Shown: piece after piece, positions 7,265 to 19,840 of the stretch
Layout: every line of letters begins with the position of its first letter
Numbering within the stretch: position 1 is the first letter of the stretch
Assembly (NCBI GenBank): GCA_030430565.1
Contig: JAUIKS010000058.1
Span: 1-36,733 of the forward strand
Length of the DNA: 36,733 nucleotides
DNA from: Polyangia bacterium
GTDB lineage: Bacteria > Myxococcota_A > Polyangia > Nannocystales > Nannocystaceae
Direction of reading: 5' to 3'
The notes under the pieces: model-generated
Database searches by the model: none
What the model saw: only the letters and a program-made list of their open reading frames with translations
Told to the model about the DNA's origin: nothing
Program-made: the position numbers and the translations under genes

Positions 7265-8197
7265 ATGACCCAGCACGCGAAGACGCCAGACGACACGTAC
7301 GCCATGCTTCAACAGATCTGGTCGTGGTTGCCCGCCTTTCGCATGGTGGGGGAGACCGAGCAGATCCGTAGCGCCGCGCGCGAGCTCCACGTCTCCGCGT
7401 CCGCGCTGTCGCGATCGATCTCCCTCCTCGAGGACTCCCTCGGCATTCAGCTGTTCACGCGAACGCGCAGGCAATTGCGCCTGACGGAGGAGGGGCGCAC
7501 GCTGCTCCAATCTCTCCGCGAGGCGATGGGCCAGATCTCTGAGGCCGTCCTCGAGATCGAGGGCAGGGCCCTGCACGGGGCGCTCCGGGTCTCTGCGCCG
7601 AGCACGGTCAACCGCTTGCTGATCGTCCCCACCCTGGCGAGGCTCCGGGCGCGCCACCCCGAGATCCAGCCGAGGCTGAGCAAGCTCCGCGACGGCGAGG
7701 TCATCGAGCGGCTGCGCATGAACCTCCTCGACATCGCCTTCGTCACGCAGAGCGTCCAGGACGAGGCGATCACCCAGGTGCGGATCGGCGCCTACTCATC
7801 CGGTGTCTACGTCGGGGCGAGTCACCCGCTCCGCGGGCGCGGCTCCCTCGAGCTCGCCGATCTGCGCGACCACCCCTTCGTCGCGCCGCCGCCGTCTCAA
7901 CACGGGAGACCGCGCGAAGGCTGGCCGCCGGAGTTCGAGCGCAACGTCGCGATCGAGGTCACCGATCTCCAGACGGGAATCGACCTCTGCCTCTCCGGGG
8001 CCTACATCGCGGTCCTCCCGGACCTCTTGGTCGCCGACCAACGGCGGGCGGGTCAGCTCTACCGCCTCGACCTCGAGATCCTCACGCCGATCAACATCTT
8101 CGCCCTGCACCGGCGCAGCAAGCGGGCGGAGGCCGCGGTCGCGGCTGCAGCCGCGACCGCAGACGAGCTCGGCCTCCGCGTCGCCGTCGCGCGCTAG
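7265..8197 (+). CDS. LysR-family transcriptional regulator
   Basis: A 310-aa protein with the standard LysR length and order. The N-terminal winged helix-turn-helix (about residues 15-75) reads AARELHVSASALSRSISLLEDSLGIQLFTRT, split here by memory of the family into sensor helix and recognition helix. It is followed by the linker helix and a periplasmic-binding-protein-like effector domain (about 95-300). ATG 7265 is chosen over the longer open frame because GGAGAG stands directly upstream and the HTH is then at the usual distance from the N-terminus. It probably acts as a cytoplasmic activator or repressor responding to a small molecule. The gene ends tail-to-tail with the di-heme peroxidase gene, sharing 4 bp, so it is not in an operon with it; the regulated gene is unknown. 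Confidence 0.88.
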   Translation: MTQHAKTPDDTYAMLQQIWSWLPAFRMVGETEQIRSAARELHVSASALSRSISLLEDSLGIQLFTRTRRQLRLTEEGRTLLQSLREAMGQISEAVLEIEGRALHGALRVSAPSTVNRLLIVPTLARLRARHPEIQPRLSKLRDGEVIERLRMNLLDIAFVTQSVQDEAITQVRIGAYSSGVYVGASHPLRGRGSLELADLRDHPFVAPPPSQHGRPREGWPPEFERNVAIEVTDLQTGIDLCLSGAYIAVLPDLLVADQRRAGQLYRLDLEILTPINIFALHRRSKRAEAAVAAAAATADELGLRVAVAR

Positions 8198-9573
8198 TCG
8201 TCGATGGGGAGGCCGCTGGGGACCGCCGCAGGGATCAAGTGGAAGAGGTTGAGCGAGCTCGGGTCGGTGAGGGCGGAGAGGAACGCCATCAGGTCCGCGA
8301 GCTCCTCGTCGCTCAACGGCTCGCCCTCGACCGCGAGGGCTGGGTCCACGAGATCGAGGAGCTCCTGGTTCTTCTCCGGGTGGTAGGTGCCAGCGAGCTC
8401 CGGCTCAACTTGGAGGTCGTCGTAGCCGATCAGCGAGGCCTCGGGGTCGAGGTGGTGACGCACGACGTCCTCGAGGTCTTCGAAGGCGCCGTTGTGCATC
8501 CACGGGCCCTCGAGCTCGATGTTGCGCAGCGACGGGGTTCGGAACTTGTACATGTCCGCAGGATCGTCGCTGACGCGGTAGTGACCGAGGTCGTAGGGCG
8601 CGTCCTCGGGGCGCCCTGTGCCGACCTGAGGCGTTGCGACGTTGTGGAAGCCGAAGTCCGTCTGCAGCCCGCCGCTGTGGCAAGCGCTACAATTCGCGCG
8701 GCCGTAGAAGAGGAGCGCGCCGCGCTTCTCGGCGTCGGAGAGCGCGCTGTCGTCCCCCGCGAGGTAGCGATCAAAGGGCGCGTCGAGGGCCGTGAACGCG
8801 TCGATCATGAAGGCGCCGAGCGCCTCGCATAGATGCACGATGTTGATCTCCGCAGCGCTGGCCCCCGGGAAGGCGGCGAGGAGGCGTTGCTCGTACTCCG
8901 GCACGCCCATCGCCCGGGCGACGACGAGCGGCCAGATGTCGGCGAAATCGTCGTTGGTCAGGTGGGCCATCTCGTTCTCGTTGCCGTGGACGTCGAGCTC
9001 ACCGGGGAAGCCGCGCATCTCCTCGTCGGGTGTCAGCGGGATGATCGAGAAGGCCGCGACGGCGCTCGAGAAGTCCTGCGGCGTGGCGTCTCCGGCGGGG
9101 GAGAAGTAGCCGTCGGTCGGGTTCCCGCCGAGTCGCCCGTCCCAGAACATCACGTCCCACCCGGGTACGCCGCGGTTCCAGAGCGAGAGGGCGTTGCGGG
9201 CGAGGAACACCGTGTCGGGATCGCCGAGGACACGCTGCGGCCCAAGACCGAGTCCGCCCTGACCGCGCGACTGGCTCTGGGCGTCGGCGCTGCCGAGGAG
9301 CGGGTGGTGGCACGTCGCGCAGGAGATGTTGCGGCGTCCGCTGAGCTCTTTCTCGAAGAACAGGAGCTGGCCGAGCTCGACGAGCGCGGGGTCCTGCTCC
9401 GGCGGCGCGACGACCGACTCGACGCCTTGGCTGTCGAGCAGGGGACGGAGCTCGGCGTCGAGATCGGGCTCGGGGTTCCCGTCGGCCGGGTCACAAGCGC
9501 CAGCGATGAGGCAAGCGCCGGCGGCGAAAAACACGAGATGACGGTTCAAGGAGATACGGTGTGCGTGGTGCAT
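8194..9573 (-). CDS. Di-heme cytochrome c peroxidase / MauG family protein
   Basis: A 459-aa exported protein. Two heme c sites are present: CATCH at residues 85-89 and CSACH at 295-299, the standard spacing for this family. The ALVELGQLLFFEKELS block before heme 1 and the SLRNIELEGPWMHNGAF block after heme 2 are family hallmarks. These proteins reduce hydrogen peroxide or oxidise a protein or small-molecule substrate in the periplasm. The N-terminus has a hydrophobic segment with Cys 21 and Cys 27 (GACLIAGAC), so lipoprotein anchoring is likely though the lipobox is not canonical. ATG 9573 has no clear Shine-Dalgarno sequence. The substrate cannot be told from sequence. Confidence 0.9.
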   Translation of the reverse strand: MHHAHRISLNRHLVFFAAGACLIAGACDPADGNPEPDLDAELRPLLDSQGVESVVAPPEQDPALVELGQLLFFEKELSGRRNISCATCHHPLLGSADAQSQSRGQGGLGLGPQRVLGDPDTVFLARNALSLWNRGVPGWDVMFWDGRLGGNPTDGYFSPAGDATPQDFSSAVAAFSIIPLTPDEEMRGFPGELDVHGNENEMAHLTNDDFADIWPLVVARAMGVPEYEQRLLAAFPGASAAEINIVHLCEALGAFMIDAFTALDAPFDRYLAGDDSALSDAEKRGALLFYGRANCSACHSGGLQTDFGFHNVATPQVGTGRPEDAPYDLGHYRVSDDPADMYKFRTPSLRNIELEGPWMHNGAFEDLEDVVRHHLDPEASLIGYDDLQVEPELAGTYHPEKNQELLDLVDPALAVEGEPLSDEELADLMAFLSALTDPSSLNLFHLIPAAVPSGLPIDD

Positions 9574-9786
9574 GGGCGAATGAAGGGCTGAAGAGACGAG
9601 GTGTCGCGTGCGTGATCCTCACGCCGAGTCCCACGCAGACAGAGCTACATAGAGAAGCGAGCGGACGAAGAACAGTCGAGAAAGCTGAGGTCTGTGTTCG
9701 ACGGAGGCGAACACCCGCAGCGAGTCGGCGCGCGCCAGAAGGCCACGCGCAGGAGCTGTTGACGTTCGCGCCGTCGAGCTGGCCCG

Positions 9787-10136
9787 TCAGCGCAGCATGA
9801 TGTTGAAGATGATGATCGTCGTGATCGCGACCGCGTCGGGGCCGGTCTCGCTGGTCGTCGCGAGCAGGCGGCGCTCGATCGGGATCTGCAGCAGCTTGAC
9901 GCCCAGAAACGGCGCGAGCAGCAGGACCGCGCCGATGGTCGTCAGGCGCGCGAGGTGCTCGGTGTAGAACTGCAGCGCGCGTTGTAAGAGGCGCGACACC
10001 CCCCTCCGCGCTGGCGCAGCGCTGCGGCGAACGAGGCCGCGGAGGGCGGGCGCTCGTCGGGTCGCTTCGCCAGGGTCTTGGCCACGAAGCTCGCGACGGC
10101 GCGCGTCGTGGCGCGGCGATCTACATCGCCGGCGCG
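9787..10136 (-). pseudogene. Remnant of a membrane Ser/Thr protein kinase
   Basis: On the minus strand, 10136 to about 10005 encodes the end of a kinase C-lobe: VASFVAKTLAKRPDERPP then SAASFAAALRQRG, the subdomain XI block ending in the conserved Arg of kinase domains. After a run of six G (10004-9999, minus strand) the continuation moves to another frame: a juxtamembrane piece, a transmembrane segment (LARLTTIGAVLLLAPFLGV) and a short tail ending NIMLR at 9787. The order kinase end, single TM, short tail matches myxobacterial kinases. The ATP site, HRD and DFG parts are absent; the frame meets a stop at 10139-10137. This is a decayed gene with both an N-terminal loss and a frameshift at a homopolymer. 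Confidence 0.6.
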
Positions 10137-10214
10137 TCAGCGGCGGCGCGGCGGGTTTCAGTCGGTTCAGAACGATCGTCAGCGGCGCGTGTTCGAGGCC
10201 GCGGCGAGCCTCGA

Positions 10215-10814
10215 TCACTCTTTGATGCGCGCGAGGTAGCTCGCGGCACGCGCGTCGTCCTCGAGCTGGCTCGCGCAGACCGCCGCGAGTCGCTCCAGCA
10301 GCCGCGTCCGCTCCTCGACGTCGCTGACGAAGGCGACGCGCAGCTCGAGCAGCTCGACGAGATCGCTCCAGCGCTCCGTGACGGTGTAGAGCCGCTCGAG
10401 CCCCTCCCACGCGCGCGCGTGGGTCGGGCTGAAGAGCAGCACCTGGCGCAGCGCGTCGATCGCCCGGTCCTTGTCATCCAGCAGCTCGTCCGCGAGGGTC
10501 GCGATCTCGAGGTTGAGCGCGACGCGCTCGTCGTCCGTGTCACACAGCATCTCGCGTTGGGCCAAGATCTCCATGAGCCCGTGGAAGTCGGCGAGCTGAC
10601 GGAGCAGCGCGCTCAGCTCGGACAGCGCGCGCGCGTCGGCGGGGTCGAGGTCCAGGATCTCGCGCAGCGCGTCCGCGGCGAGCTCGAGGTCCATCAGCTC
10701 GTCGCGCGCGAGGCTGGCGATCTCGTGGTTGAGCTTGATGAGTTCGAAAGAGCTCGTGAGCTCGAGCTTTCGTTGTTGCAGCGCGGCGAGCCGCGCGTCG
10801 GGATCTTGGGTCAT
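10215..10814 (-). CDS. Short TPR-repeat protein, possibly truncated
   Basis: A 199-aa all-helical protein with about four TPR-like repeats, for example RAIDALRQVLLFSPTHARAW followed by EGLERLYTVTERWSDLVELL. ATG 10814 is preferred to GTG 10829 because GGAGAG lies 8-9 nt before the ATG and overlaps the GTG. The repeats resemble the long arrays of very large myxobacterial TPR proteins, and the frame stops abruptly within a repeat (YLARIKE). The gene may therefore be the N-terminal piece of a longer, broken gene. It lies between two pseudogenes. TPR proteins are scaffolds for protein contacts; the partner is unknown. Confidence 0.6.
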   Translation of the reverse strand: MTQDPDARLAALQQRKLELTSSFELIKLNHEIASLARDELMDLELAADALREILDLDPADARALSELSALLRQLADFHGLMEILAQREMLCDTDDERVALNLEIATLADELLDDKDRAIDALRQVLLFSPTHARAWEGLERLYTVTERWSDLVELLELRVAFVSDVEERTRLLERLAAVCASQLEDDARAASYLARIKE

Positions 10815-10922
10815 GTTCGCGCTCTCCACACGCGAGCGTGGCGAGGCGGGTCGGCGGGCGCAACCTCCGAGAGCGCGCGGCGCGAAATAGCGAGCGCTGG
10901 AAAAGATGTCCTTACGGGCAAG

Positions 10923-11328
10923 TCAGAACCGGAGGCGGAGCTCGAAATGGGCCGAGAGCGGCTGCTGGAACGAGATCTCGGTGCCGTAGTTCGGCTGCGG
11001 CGGCAGGATCGCGCCGCTGATAGGGTCGTTCGTGTTGCCGACCTTGGCGTGCTTGAGATCATCGAGCTCGCCGCCCGCGATCGGGCGCGTCACGTAGCGG
11101 CTGTAGCTCTCGTCGACGCGCAGGATCGCCTTCGCGTTGGTCGGCGCGAGCTGGCTCACCGGCGTCCGAGAGGAAGCGGAAGCTTGTCCCGAGGTTCAGG
11201 CGCCCGGCCTCGCGCAGATCAAACTGGTAGAACACGTCCGGCTTCGCGTTGTGCGGGCGGTTGTCGTACAGCGGCCCGAAGGCGTCGCGGACCAGCTCCG
11301 GGGGGTCGTACTGGGTGCTCGCGCCTGA
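10923..11328 (-). pseudogene. C-terminal remnant of a TonB-dependent outer membrane receptor
   Basis: The minus strand from 11328 reads YDPPELVRDAFGPLYDNR, then FYQFDLREAGRLNLGTSF and RFLSDAGEP. After a one-base shift near 11160 it continues VSQLAPTNAKAILRVDESYS to YGTEISFQQPLSAHF and ends ELRLRF. A terminal Phe after alternating residues is the outer membrane beta-barrel signature, and the strand pattern fits the last strands of a TonB-dependent receptor. Upstream of 11328 there is a stop and no further barrel sequence, so plug and most of the barrel are missing. It lacks a start codon and has a frameshift, hence a pseudogene. Confidence 0.6.
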
Positions 11329-11339
11329 TCAGGATGAAG

Positions 11340-11643
11340 AAGGGATATCAGGCGCGGACGTCTGCCGACGCGACGGCCCGCGGCGAGATTTCACGCGAGG
11401 CCTCGCGCTGGGGTGTAAGCGCGGCGGCTCGGCGGGCGTTCGGGCGAGAGAGCGCGGGCGCGCGCCGAAACTGCGCGCGCGGAACTGTTCCAAGGGACCA
11501 AGCGACGACGAAGCACGTGACACCATCACCGCGCGCGCTCGATCATGCGGGCGCGCGTCAACTCGCGTATCGTCCGCGCGCTTGTCAAACTCGACCGCGC
11601 ACATCTCCGTTCGCGCGCCCTCGATGTTCGAAACCGCGAGGGC
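11340..11643. other. Intergenic region between receptor remnant and DUF2330 gene
   Basis: About 300 bp without a supported gene or clear remnant. It should contain the promoter of the DUF2330 gene; a TATCGT hexamer near 11569-11574 is a possible -10 but no matching -35 is evident. Confidence 0.35.
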
Positions 11644-13326
11644 ATGACCAACGACACCTGTGAGCCCGCGTCCATGACGACCACCACGCCCGCCCGAACG
11701 ACTCCCCGCCTCTACGCCCGTCTCTCGATCGCGCTCGGCGTGGCCGTGGCCGCGGCCGCGCTGCTGGCTCCGCAGCGCGTCGACGCGTTCTGCGGCTTCT
11801 ACGTGAGCGGCGCGGACGCCAAGCTGTTCAACAACGCGACCAACGTCGTGCTCATGCGTGACGGCACCCGCACGGTGCTGTCGATGCAGAACAATTACCA
11901 AGGGCCGCCCCAGGACTTCGCGATGGTCGTGCCGGTCCCCGTCGTCCTGCAGAAGCCCGACGTCAAGGTGCTGCCGCGCGAGATCTTCGATCGCGTCGAT
12001 CAGCTCGCCGCCCCGCGCCTGGTCGAGTACTGGGAGCAAGACCCCTGCTGGCAAGAGCCCGAGTGGGAGGAGGACATGGCGATGGCGCCGATGGCCGACG
12101 AGGAGGCGGGCGGCGCGGTCATGCGCGAGTCGGCGCGTGACCTCGGCGTCACCATCGAGGCGCAGTTCGAAGTCGGCGAGTACGAGATCGTGATCCTCAG
12201 CGCCAAGGACTCGATGGGCCTCGACACCTGGCTGCGGACCAACCGCTACAAGATCCCCGCCGGCGCCGAGGAGGTCCTGCGGCCCTACGTGCACAGCGGG
12301 ATGAAGTTCTTCGTCGCCAAGGTCAACAGCAAGAAGGTCCGCTTTGTCGGCGAGCAGGCCCAGCTCTCGCCGCTGCGCTTTCACTACGACTCGAAGGGCT
12401 TCAGCCTGCCGGTGCGCCTCGGGCTGCTCAATTCGGGCGGCGCCCAGGACCTGATCGTCCACATCCTCTCGCGCGAGGTTCGCTATCAGGTGGCGAACTA
12501 CCGCAACGTCGCGATCCCGACCAACATCGAGGTCGCCGACGCCACGCGCGAGCGCTTCGGCGAGTTCTACGCGGCGCTCTTCGACCGCGTCCTGCAGCTC
12601 AACCCCGGCTCGGTCGTGACCGAGTACTCGTGGGCGGCCGGCAGCTGCGACCCGTGCCCGATCGATCCGCTCTCGCTCAGCGAGCTGGCGACGCTCGGCG
12701 CCGACGTGCTCCCGACCTACGAGCGCGCGCTGGCGGGCCGCGTGCCCTCGGAGCTCGAGTGGCAGGTCCCAGGAGAGTTCGTGCTGACGCGGCTGCACGC
12801 GCGCTACAGCCGGGAGAGCCTCGGCGAGGACTTGGTGTTTCAGGCGGCGGTGCCGATCACCGGCGGCCGCGAGGTCCACGGGGGCGACGGGCAGATCGAG
12901 CGCGGCGCGACCGAGGCGAGCTTTAATAATTTTCAGGCGCGCTACATCATCCGGCACCGCTGGCAGGGGCCGGTCGAGTGCGAGAACCCGGTCTACGGGC
13001 GCTGGGGCGGGCCCCCGGCCGGCGTGTCGCGCAGCGGAGGACCGGCGGTGGCGCGCGACCTCGCCTTCGTCGCCCGCGACGCGTCGCTCGAGAATTTCGT
13101 CGCCGAGGAGGTCCCCGGGATCGCCACGCCGAACGCCGGCGTCTTGTCCAAGAAGACGGTGACGCCCCCGAACCCCGGCGCGCGGGGCGGGGGGCAGCCG
13201 AGCCCCTTCGCGGGGGGCGGCTGCGCGAGCTGTAGCCTCGACGACGCGTCGACCGGCACCCGCGGCGTCGCGCTCGGGCTGGTGTGCCTGGGGCTCGCGC
13301 TCTGGCGGCGGAGGCGTGCTCGTTGA
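11644..13326 (+). CDS. DUF2330 family exported protein with MYXO-CTERM-like tail
   Basis: A 560-aa protein. The N-terminal signal peptide (RLYARLSIALGVAVAAAALL, cleaved near VDAFC) is followed by a large DUF2330-type domain: FCGFYVSGADAKLFNNATNV, then MVVPVPVVLQKPDVKVL and later segments. The C-terminus has GGCASCSLDD, a short hydrophobic helix and RRRRAR. This is the Cys-containing tripartite MYXO-CTERM pattern that directs sorting by a rhomboid-like myxosortase and surface attachment. DUF2330 has no known activity. ATG 11644 (GAGGG just upstream) is chosen; ATG 11674 would also keep the signal peptide. The stop codon overlaps the TTG start of the multiheme cytochrome gene (TTGA), so the two proteins are probably made in a fixed ratio. 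Confidence 0.82.
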   Translation: MTNDTCEPASMTTTTPARTTPRLYARLSIALGVAVAAAALLAPQRVDAFCGFYVSGADAKLFNNATNVVLMRDGTRTVLSMQNNYQGPPQDFAMVVPVPVVLQKPDVKVLPREIFDRVDQLAAPRLVEYWEQDPCWQEPEWEEDMAMAPMADEEAGGAVMRESARDLGVTIEAQFEVGEYEIVILSAKDSMGLDTWLRTNRYKIPAGAEEVLRPYVHSGMKFFVAKVNSKKVRFVGEQAQLSPLRFHYDSKGFSLPVRLGLLNSGGAQDLIVHILSREVRYQVANYRNVAIPTNIEVADATRERFGEFYAALFDRVLQLNPGSVVTEYSWAAGSCDPCPIDPLSLSELATLGADVLPTYERALAGRVPSELEWQVPGEFVLTRLHARYSRESLGEDLVFQAAVPITGGREVHGGDGQIERGATEASFNNFQARYIIRHRWQGPVECENPVYGRWGGPPAGVSRSGGPAVARDLAFVARDASLENFVAEEVPGIATPNAGVLSKKTVTPPNPGARGGGQPSPFAGGGCASCSLDDASTGTRGVALGLVCLGLALWRRRRAR

Positions 13327-15659
13327 CGAGCTCGGTCCTCCACGCGCGCGCGGCCTCGCTGTGCGCGCTCGCGCTGCTCGCCTGCGGGCTCAGCGAGGCG
13401 CCCGCGCGCCCGAGCTCGAGCACCGGGGGTGAGCGCGGCCCGGGGGACGTCTCGAGGCGGGGTGAAGACGACGATGACGCGGGGGCGCTCGCGGTCGAGG
13501 ACGACGCGCGGGCGCCCGCGCTCCCACGTGATCAGGGCGCGCTGTGGCCGGCGCTCACGCGGACGCGCGCGGCGGAGGAGCCGGGGCGGCGAACACTCGG
13601 AGCTGTACTTTCAGACATAGACTCGTGCGCCCGCTGCCACCCCGACGTCGCGGCGCAGTGGCGGTCTAGCGCGCACTCGCTGGCGTCCTTCAACAACCCG
13701 ATCTACCGGGCCTCGATCGATCGCTTCCGCGAGCGCGTCAGCGCCGAGGCGAGCCGCATGTGCGCGGGCTGTCACGACCCGGCGCTGCTGGTCGACGGCG
13801 CCATGGACGAGGCGCGCGTGCGCCCCACGGATCCGCGCGCGCACGCGGGCGTGTCGTGCCGGACCTGTCACGGGATCCAGGAGGCGACCTACGACGGCAA
13901 CGGCAGCTACACGCTGCGGGCCGCGACCGAGCACGACGCGCCCGATCCCGATGACCCGCAGAGCGTCGCCGCCCACGCGCGCGCGCAGGCCGGCCCCGCG
14001 CTTGGGAGCCCGGCGATGTGCGGCTCGTGTCACCGCGCGTTCCTCGGGCCCGAGACGGGGCTGCCGCACCATCTCGCGGGCGCCGACGATCTCGGCCCGT
14101 GGCTCGCCTCGGCCCACGCGGGCAGCGACGGCGCGCGCCTCGACGACGAGATCACGCGGCGCGACTGCCGAGGCTGCCACATGCCGCGCGAGCCGGCGCC
14201 GCTCGGCGATCTCGCGGCCGCGGCGGACGGCACGATCGTCTCGCACCGCTTCACGGGCGGGCACACCTGGCTCGCGGCCATGGCCGGCGACGGGGAGCAG
14301 CTCGCGCGGCAGCGCGAGCGCCTGGTCGGCGTCGCCTCGATCGACATCGCCGGCGCGCGCGTCGGCGCCGGGGCCTGGGCGCTGCCGGCCGAGAGTATGT
14401 CTTTTAAGCCAGGCGACACCGTGACGGTCGACGTCGTGCTCCGCAACCTCGACGTCGGCCACAACTTCCCGGGCGGGACCCGCGACGCGCAGGACACCTG
14501 GATCGAGCTGCGCGTCGTCGATCGCGAGGGCCGCGAGCTCGTGGCCGAGGCGCCCGAGTCACGTCACGTCCTGCGGGCCTACGTCGCGGGCGAGGACGGG
14601 CGACCCCGCGACGCGCGCGAGGTCGAAGACCTGCGCGCCGTGGTCGTCGACCACACGATCGCGCCGCGTGACGCGGCGCTGGTCCGCTACGCCTTCACGC
14701 TGCCCCCCGCGCTCGCGCGCGACGCGTGGCCGCTGACGGTCGACGCGCGGCTCCTCCACCGCAGCCGCGGCCCCGCGCTCGCGCGGGAGACCTGCACAGG
14801 CGCGCGCTCGGGCGTCGGGCGGCGCTTCGTCGGGGAGACCGCGAAGCTCGGCGGCGTGACGCTCGACGCCTGCGCCGCGCCGCCCGTCACCGTGATCGCG
14901 ACGGCCGCGATCGAGTTCGCCAGCGTCGGGGCGCCGGGCGCCGCCACGCACGAGCTGTTCCTCCCCAGCGGCGCGACGTACCCGAATTGGGAGCGCCTCT
15001 ACGTCCGCGGGCTCGCGCTCCTGCACCAGCGTCAGGAGCATCTCGACGAGGCCGGCGAGAGCTTCACGGCCGCGCTCGCATCGGCGCCCCGCGAGCTGCC
15101 AGCGCGCGCGCGCGCGCAGCTGCTCGCGGGTCAGGCTCAGCTCGCCGCGGCTCGCAACCGCGTCGACGAGACGCGCTCCTTCGCCGAGGCGGCCGCGGGG
15201 CTCGTCGGCGGTGATCATCAGCTGGCGCCGGCGCTCGTTCGCGCGCGCGCGCGCTCGCTCGAGCAGACCTGGCGCACCGCCGAGGCGGCCGCGCTGCTCG
15301 CGACGCTCACGCGCGTGAGCCCGCGGGATCCGACGCTGTGGCGCGCGCTCGCGCGGACTCGCGGCGCCAGCGGTGACGCGAGCGGGGCGCTCGCCGCCGC
15401 GACCGCCGGGCTCGCGCTCGCGCCTCGAGATGAGGGCCTCTTGCGGACGCAGGCGCTGGCGCTGCAGGATCTGGGCGCGCCCGAGGCCGACGCGGCCCGT
15501 GCCGCGTATCTACGCCACAGGGTCCCCGATCGCGCGCCTCGCTATCGACGTCTTTGTGAGCAGCGCTCGGAGCTGTGCGCGCGCGAGCGCGTCCCCGTGC
15601 ACGTGCACATGTTGCGTCCGCTCGCGAAGGAGCCCGCCCGCGGGGGCGAGTCGCCGTGA
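13323..15659 (+). CDS. Pentaheme cytochrome c / TPR lipoprotein
   Basis: A 778-aa protein. The TTG at 13323 is preferred to upstream starts because it overlaps the previous stop as TTGA, has GGAGG about 8 nt before it, and yields a good lipoprotein signal (ALALLACG, lipidated Cys at residue 21). Five CxxCH heme sites follow: residues 102-106, 147-151, 179-183, 233-237 and 282-286. Together they make a cytochrome c-554-type multiheme domain. A beta-rich domain (about 350-500) with VGHNFPGGTRDAQDTW comes next, often seen after such domains. Four or so TPR-like helical repeats (about 550-740) close the protein. It would carry electrons on the outer face of a membrane. No cytochrome assembly gene is nearby. 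It is translationally coupled to the DUF2330 protein. Confidence 0.85.
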   Translation: MTSSVLHARAASLCALALLACGLSEAPARPSSSTGGERGPGDVSRRGEDDDDAGALAVEDDARAPALPRDQGALWPALTRTRAAEEPGRRTLGAVLSDIDSCARCHPDVAAQWRSSAHSLASFNNPIYRASIDRFRERVSAEASRMCAGCHDPALLVDGAMDEARVRPTDPRAHAGVSCRTCHGIQEATYDGNGSYTLRAATEHDAPDPDDPQSVAAHARAQAGPALGSPAMCGSCHRAFLGPETGLPHHLAGADDLGPWLASAHAGSDGARLDDEITRRDCRGCHMPREPAPLGDLAAAADGTIVSHRFTGGHTWLAAMAGDGEQLARQRERLVGVASIDIAGARVGAGAWALPAESMSFKPGDTVTVDVVLRNLDVGHNFPGGTRDAQDTWIELRVVDREGRELVAEAPESRHVLRAYVAGEDGRPRDAREVEDLRAVVVDHTIAPRDAALVRYAFTLPPALARDAWPLTVDARLLHRSRGPALARETCTGARSGVGRRFVGETAKLGGVTLDACAAPPVTVIATAAIEFASVGAPGAATHELFLPSGATYPNWERLYVRGLALLHQRQEHLDEAGESFTAALASAPRELPARARAQLLAGQAQLAAARNRVDETRSFAEAAAGLVGGDHQLAPALVRARARSLEQTWRTAEAAALLATLTRVSPRDPTLWRALARTRGASGDASGALAAATAGLALAPRDEGLLRTQALALQDLGAPEADAARAAYLRHRVPDRAPRYRRLCEQRSELCARERVPVHVHMLRPLAKEPARGGESP

Positions 15660-15961
15660 GCCGCCCGCGCGCGACGGGCGAATCGTCAGTTATGTCCTTT
15701 TGGACAGAGTGTGACGATTCCGCGTTGTGGGGGAGCGAGCCCGCGATCGTGGGGTCCGAAGCCCGCTCCTCCGCCGCGCGTGTCGATGAGGTCGAGCAGA
15801 GACCTCGCCGAGACAGTCGCCGCCGCGCTTCGACGGGCGCGCGTCGAGTTTGTTCAACGAGCTCGCGTGCGCGCGATCACGTGCGTTTGCGGTTACGGGC
15901 GCGGTGTCCGAAGATCGCCGGGCGTCGGCGGGCGTAGTTCTTGCCAACACAGAGATCCGCG
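15660..15961. other. Intergenic region with a nested inverted repeat
   Basis: A 302-bp gap between the cytochrome gene and the VIT/VWA gene. Apart from the nested inverted repeat at 15680-15720 I see no gene. No strong promoter hexamers stand out close to ATG 15962. Confidence 0.5.
15680..15720. promoter_or_regulatory. Nested inverted repeat (hairpin or operator)
   Basis: Outer arms GAATCGTCA (15680-15688) and TGACGATTC (15712-15720) match perfectly over 9 bp. Inside them TGTCC (15693-15697) and GGACA (15702-15706) flank a TTTT loop. The two pairs are almost concentric. It lies 20 bp after the cytochrome stop codon, so it may act as an RNA hairpin terminator (no U-tract follows) or as a protein-binding site. 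Confidence 0.6.
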
Positions 15962-19720
<3,759 letters not shown>

Positions 19721-19742
19721 GCCCACGAGGGCGTCAGCGACG

Positions 19743-19781
19743 AGCGCCGACGCGGCCTGTCCGCGTCGGCGCTTCGCGTTT
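19743..19781 (+). terminator. Hairpin terminator after the VIT/VWA gene
   Basis: Arms of 13 bp, AGCGCCGACGCGG (19743-19755) and CCGCGTCGGCGCT (19761-19773), pair perfectly around a 5-nt loop. A T-rich stretch GTTTGTGT follows (19778-19785). It starts 22 bp after the stop codon. Confidence 0.7.
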
Positions 19782-19816
19782 GTGTGGAGGTCCTCACCGG
19801 GCTGGCTCCGCGAACC

Positions 19817-19840
19817 TGTACCTACAAGCTTGTAGTTACA
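19817..19840. promoter_or_regulatory. 24-bp palindrome, likely operator, over the -35 region
   Basis: A perfect 14-bp palindrome CTACAAGCTTGTAG (19822-19835) is extended by TGTA and TACA on the outside, with a single mismatched pair in between (11 of 12 pairs match). It is AT-rich against a GC-rich background and covers the putative -35 TTGTAG (19830-19835). The form suits a dimeric TetR- or MarR-type regulator. Confidence 0.6.
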
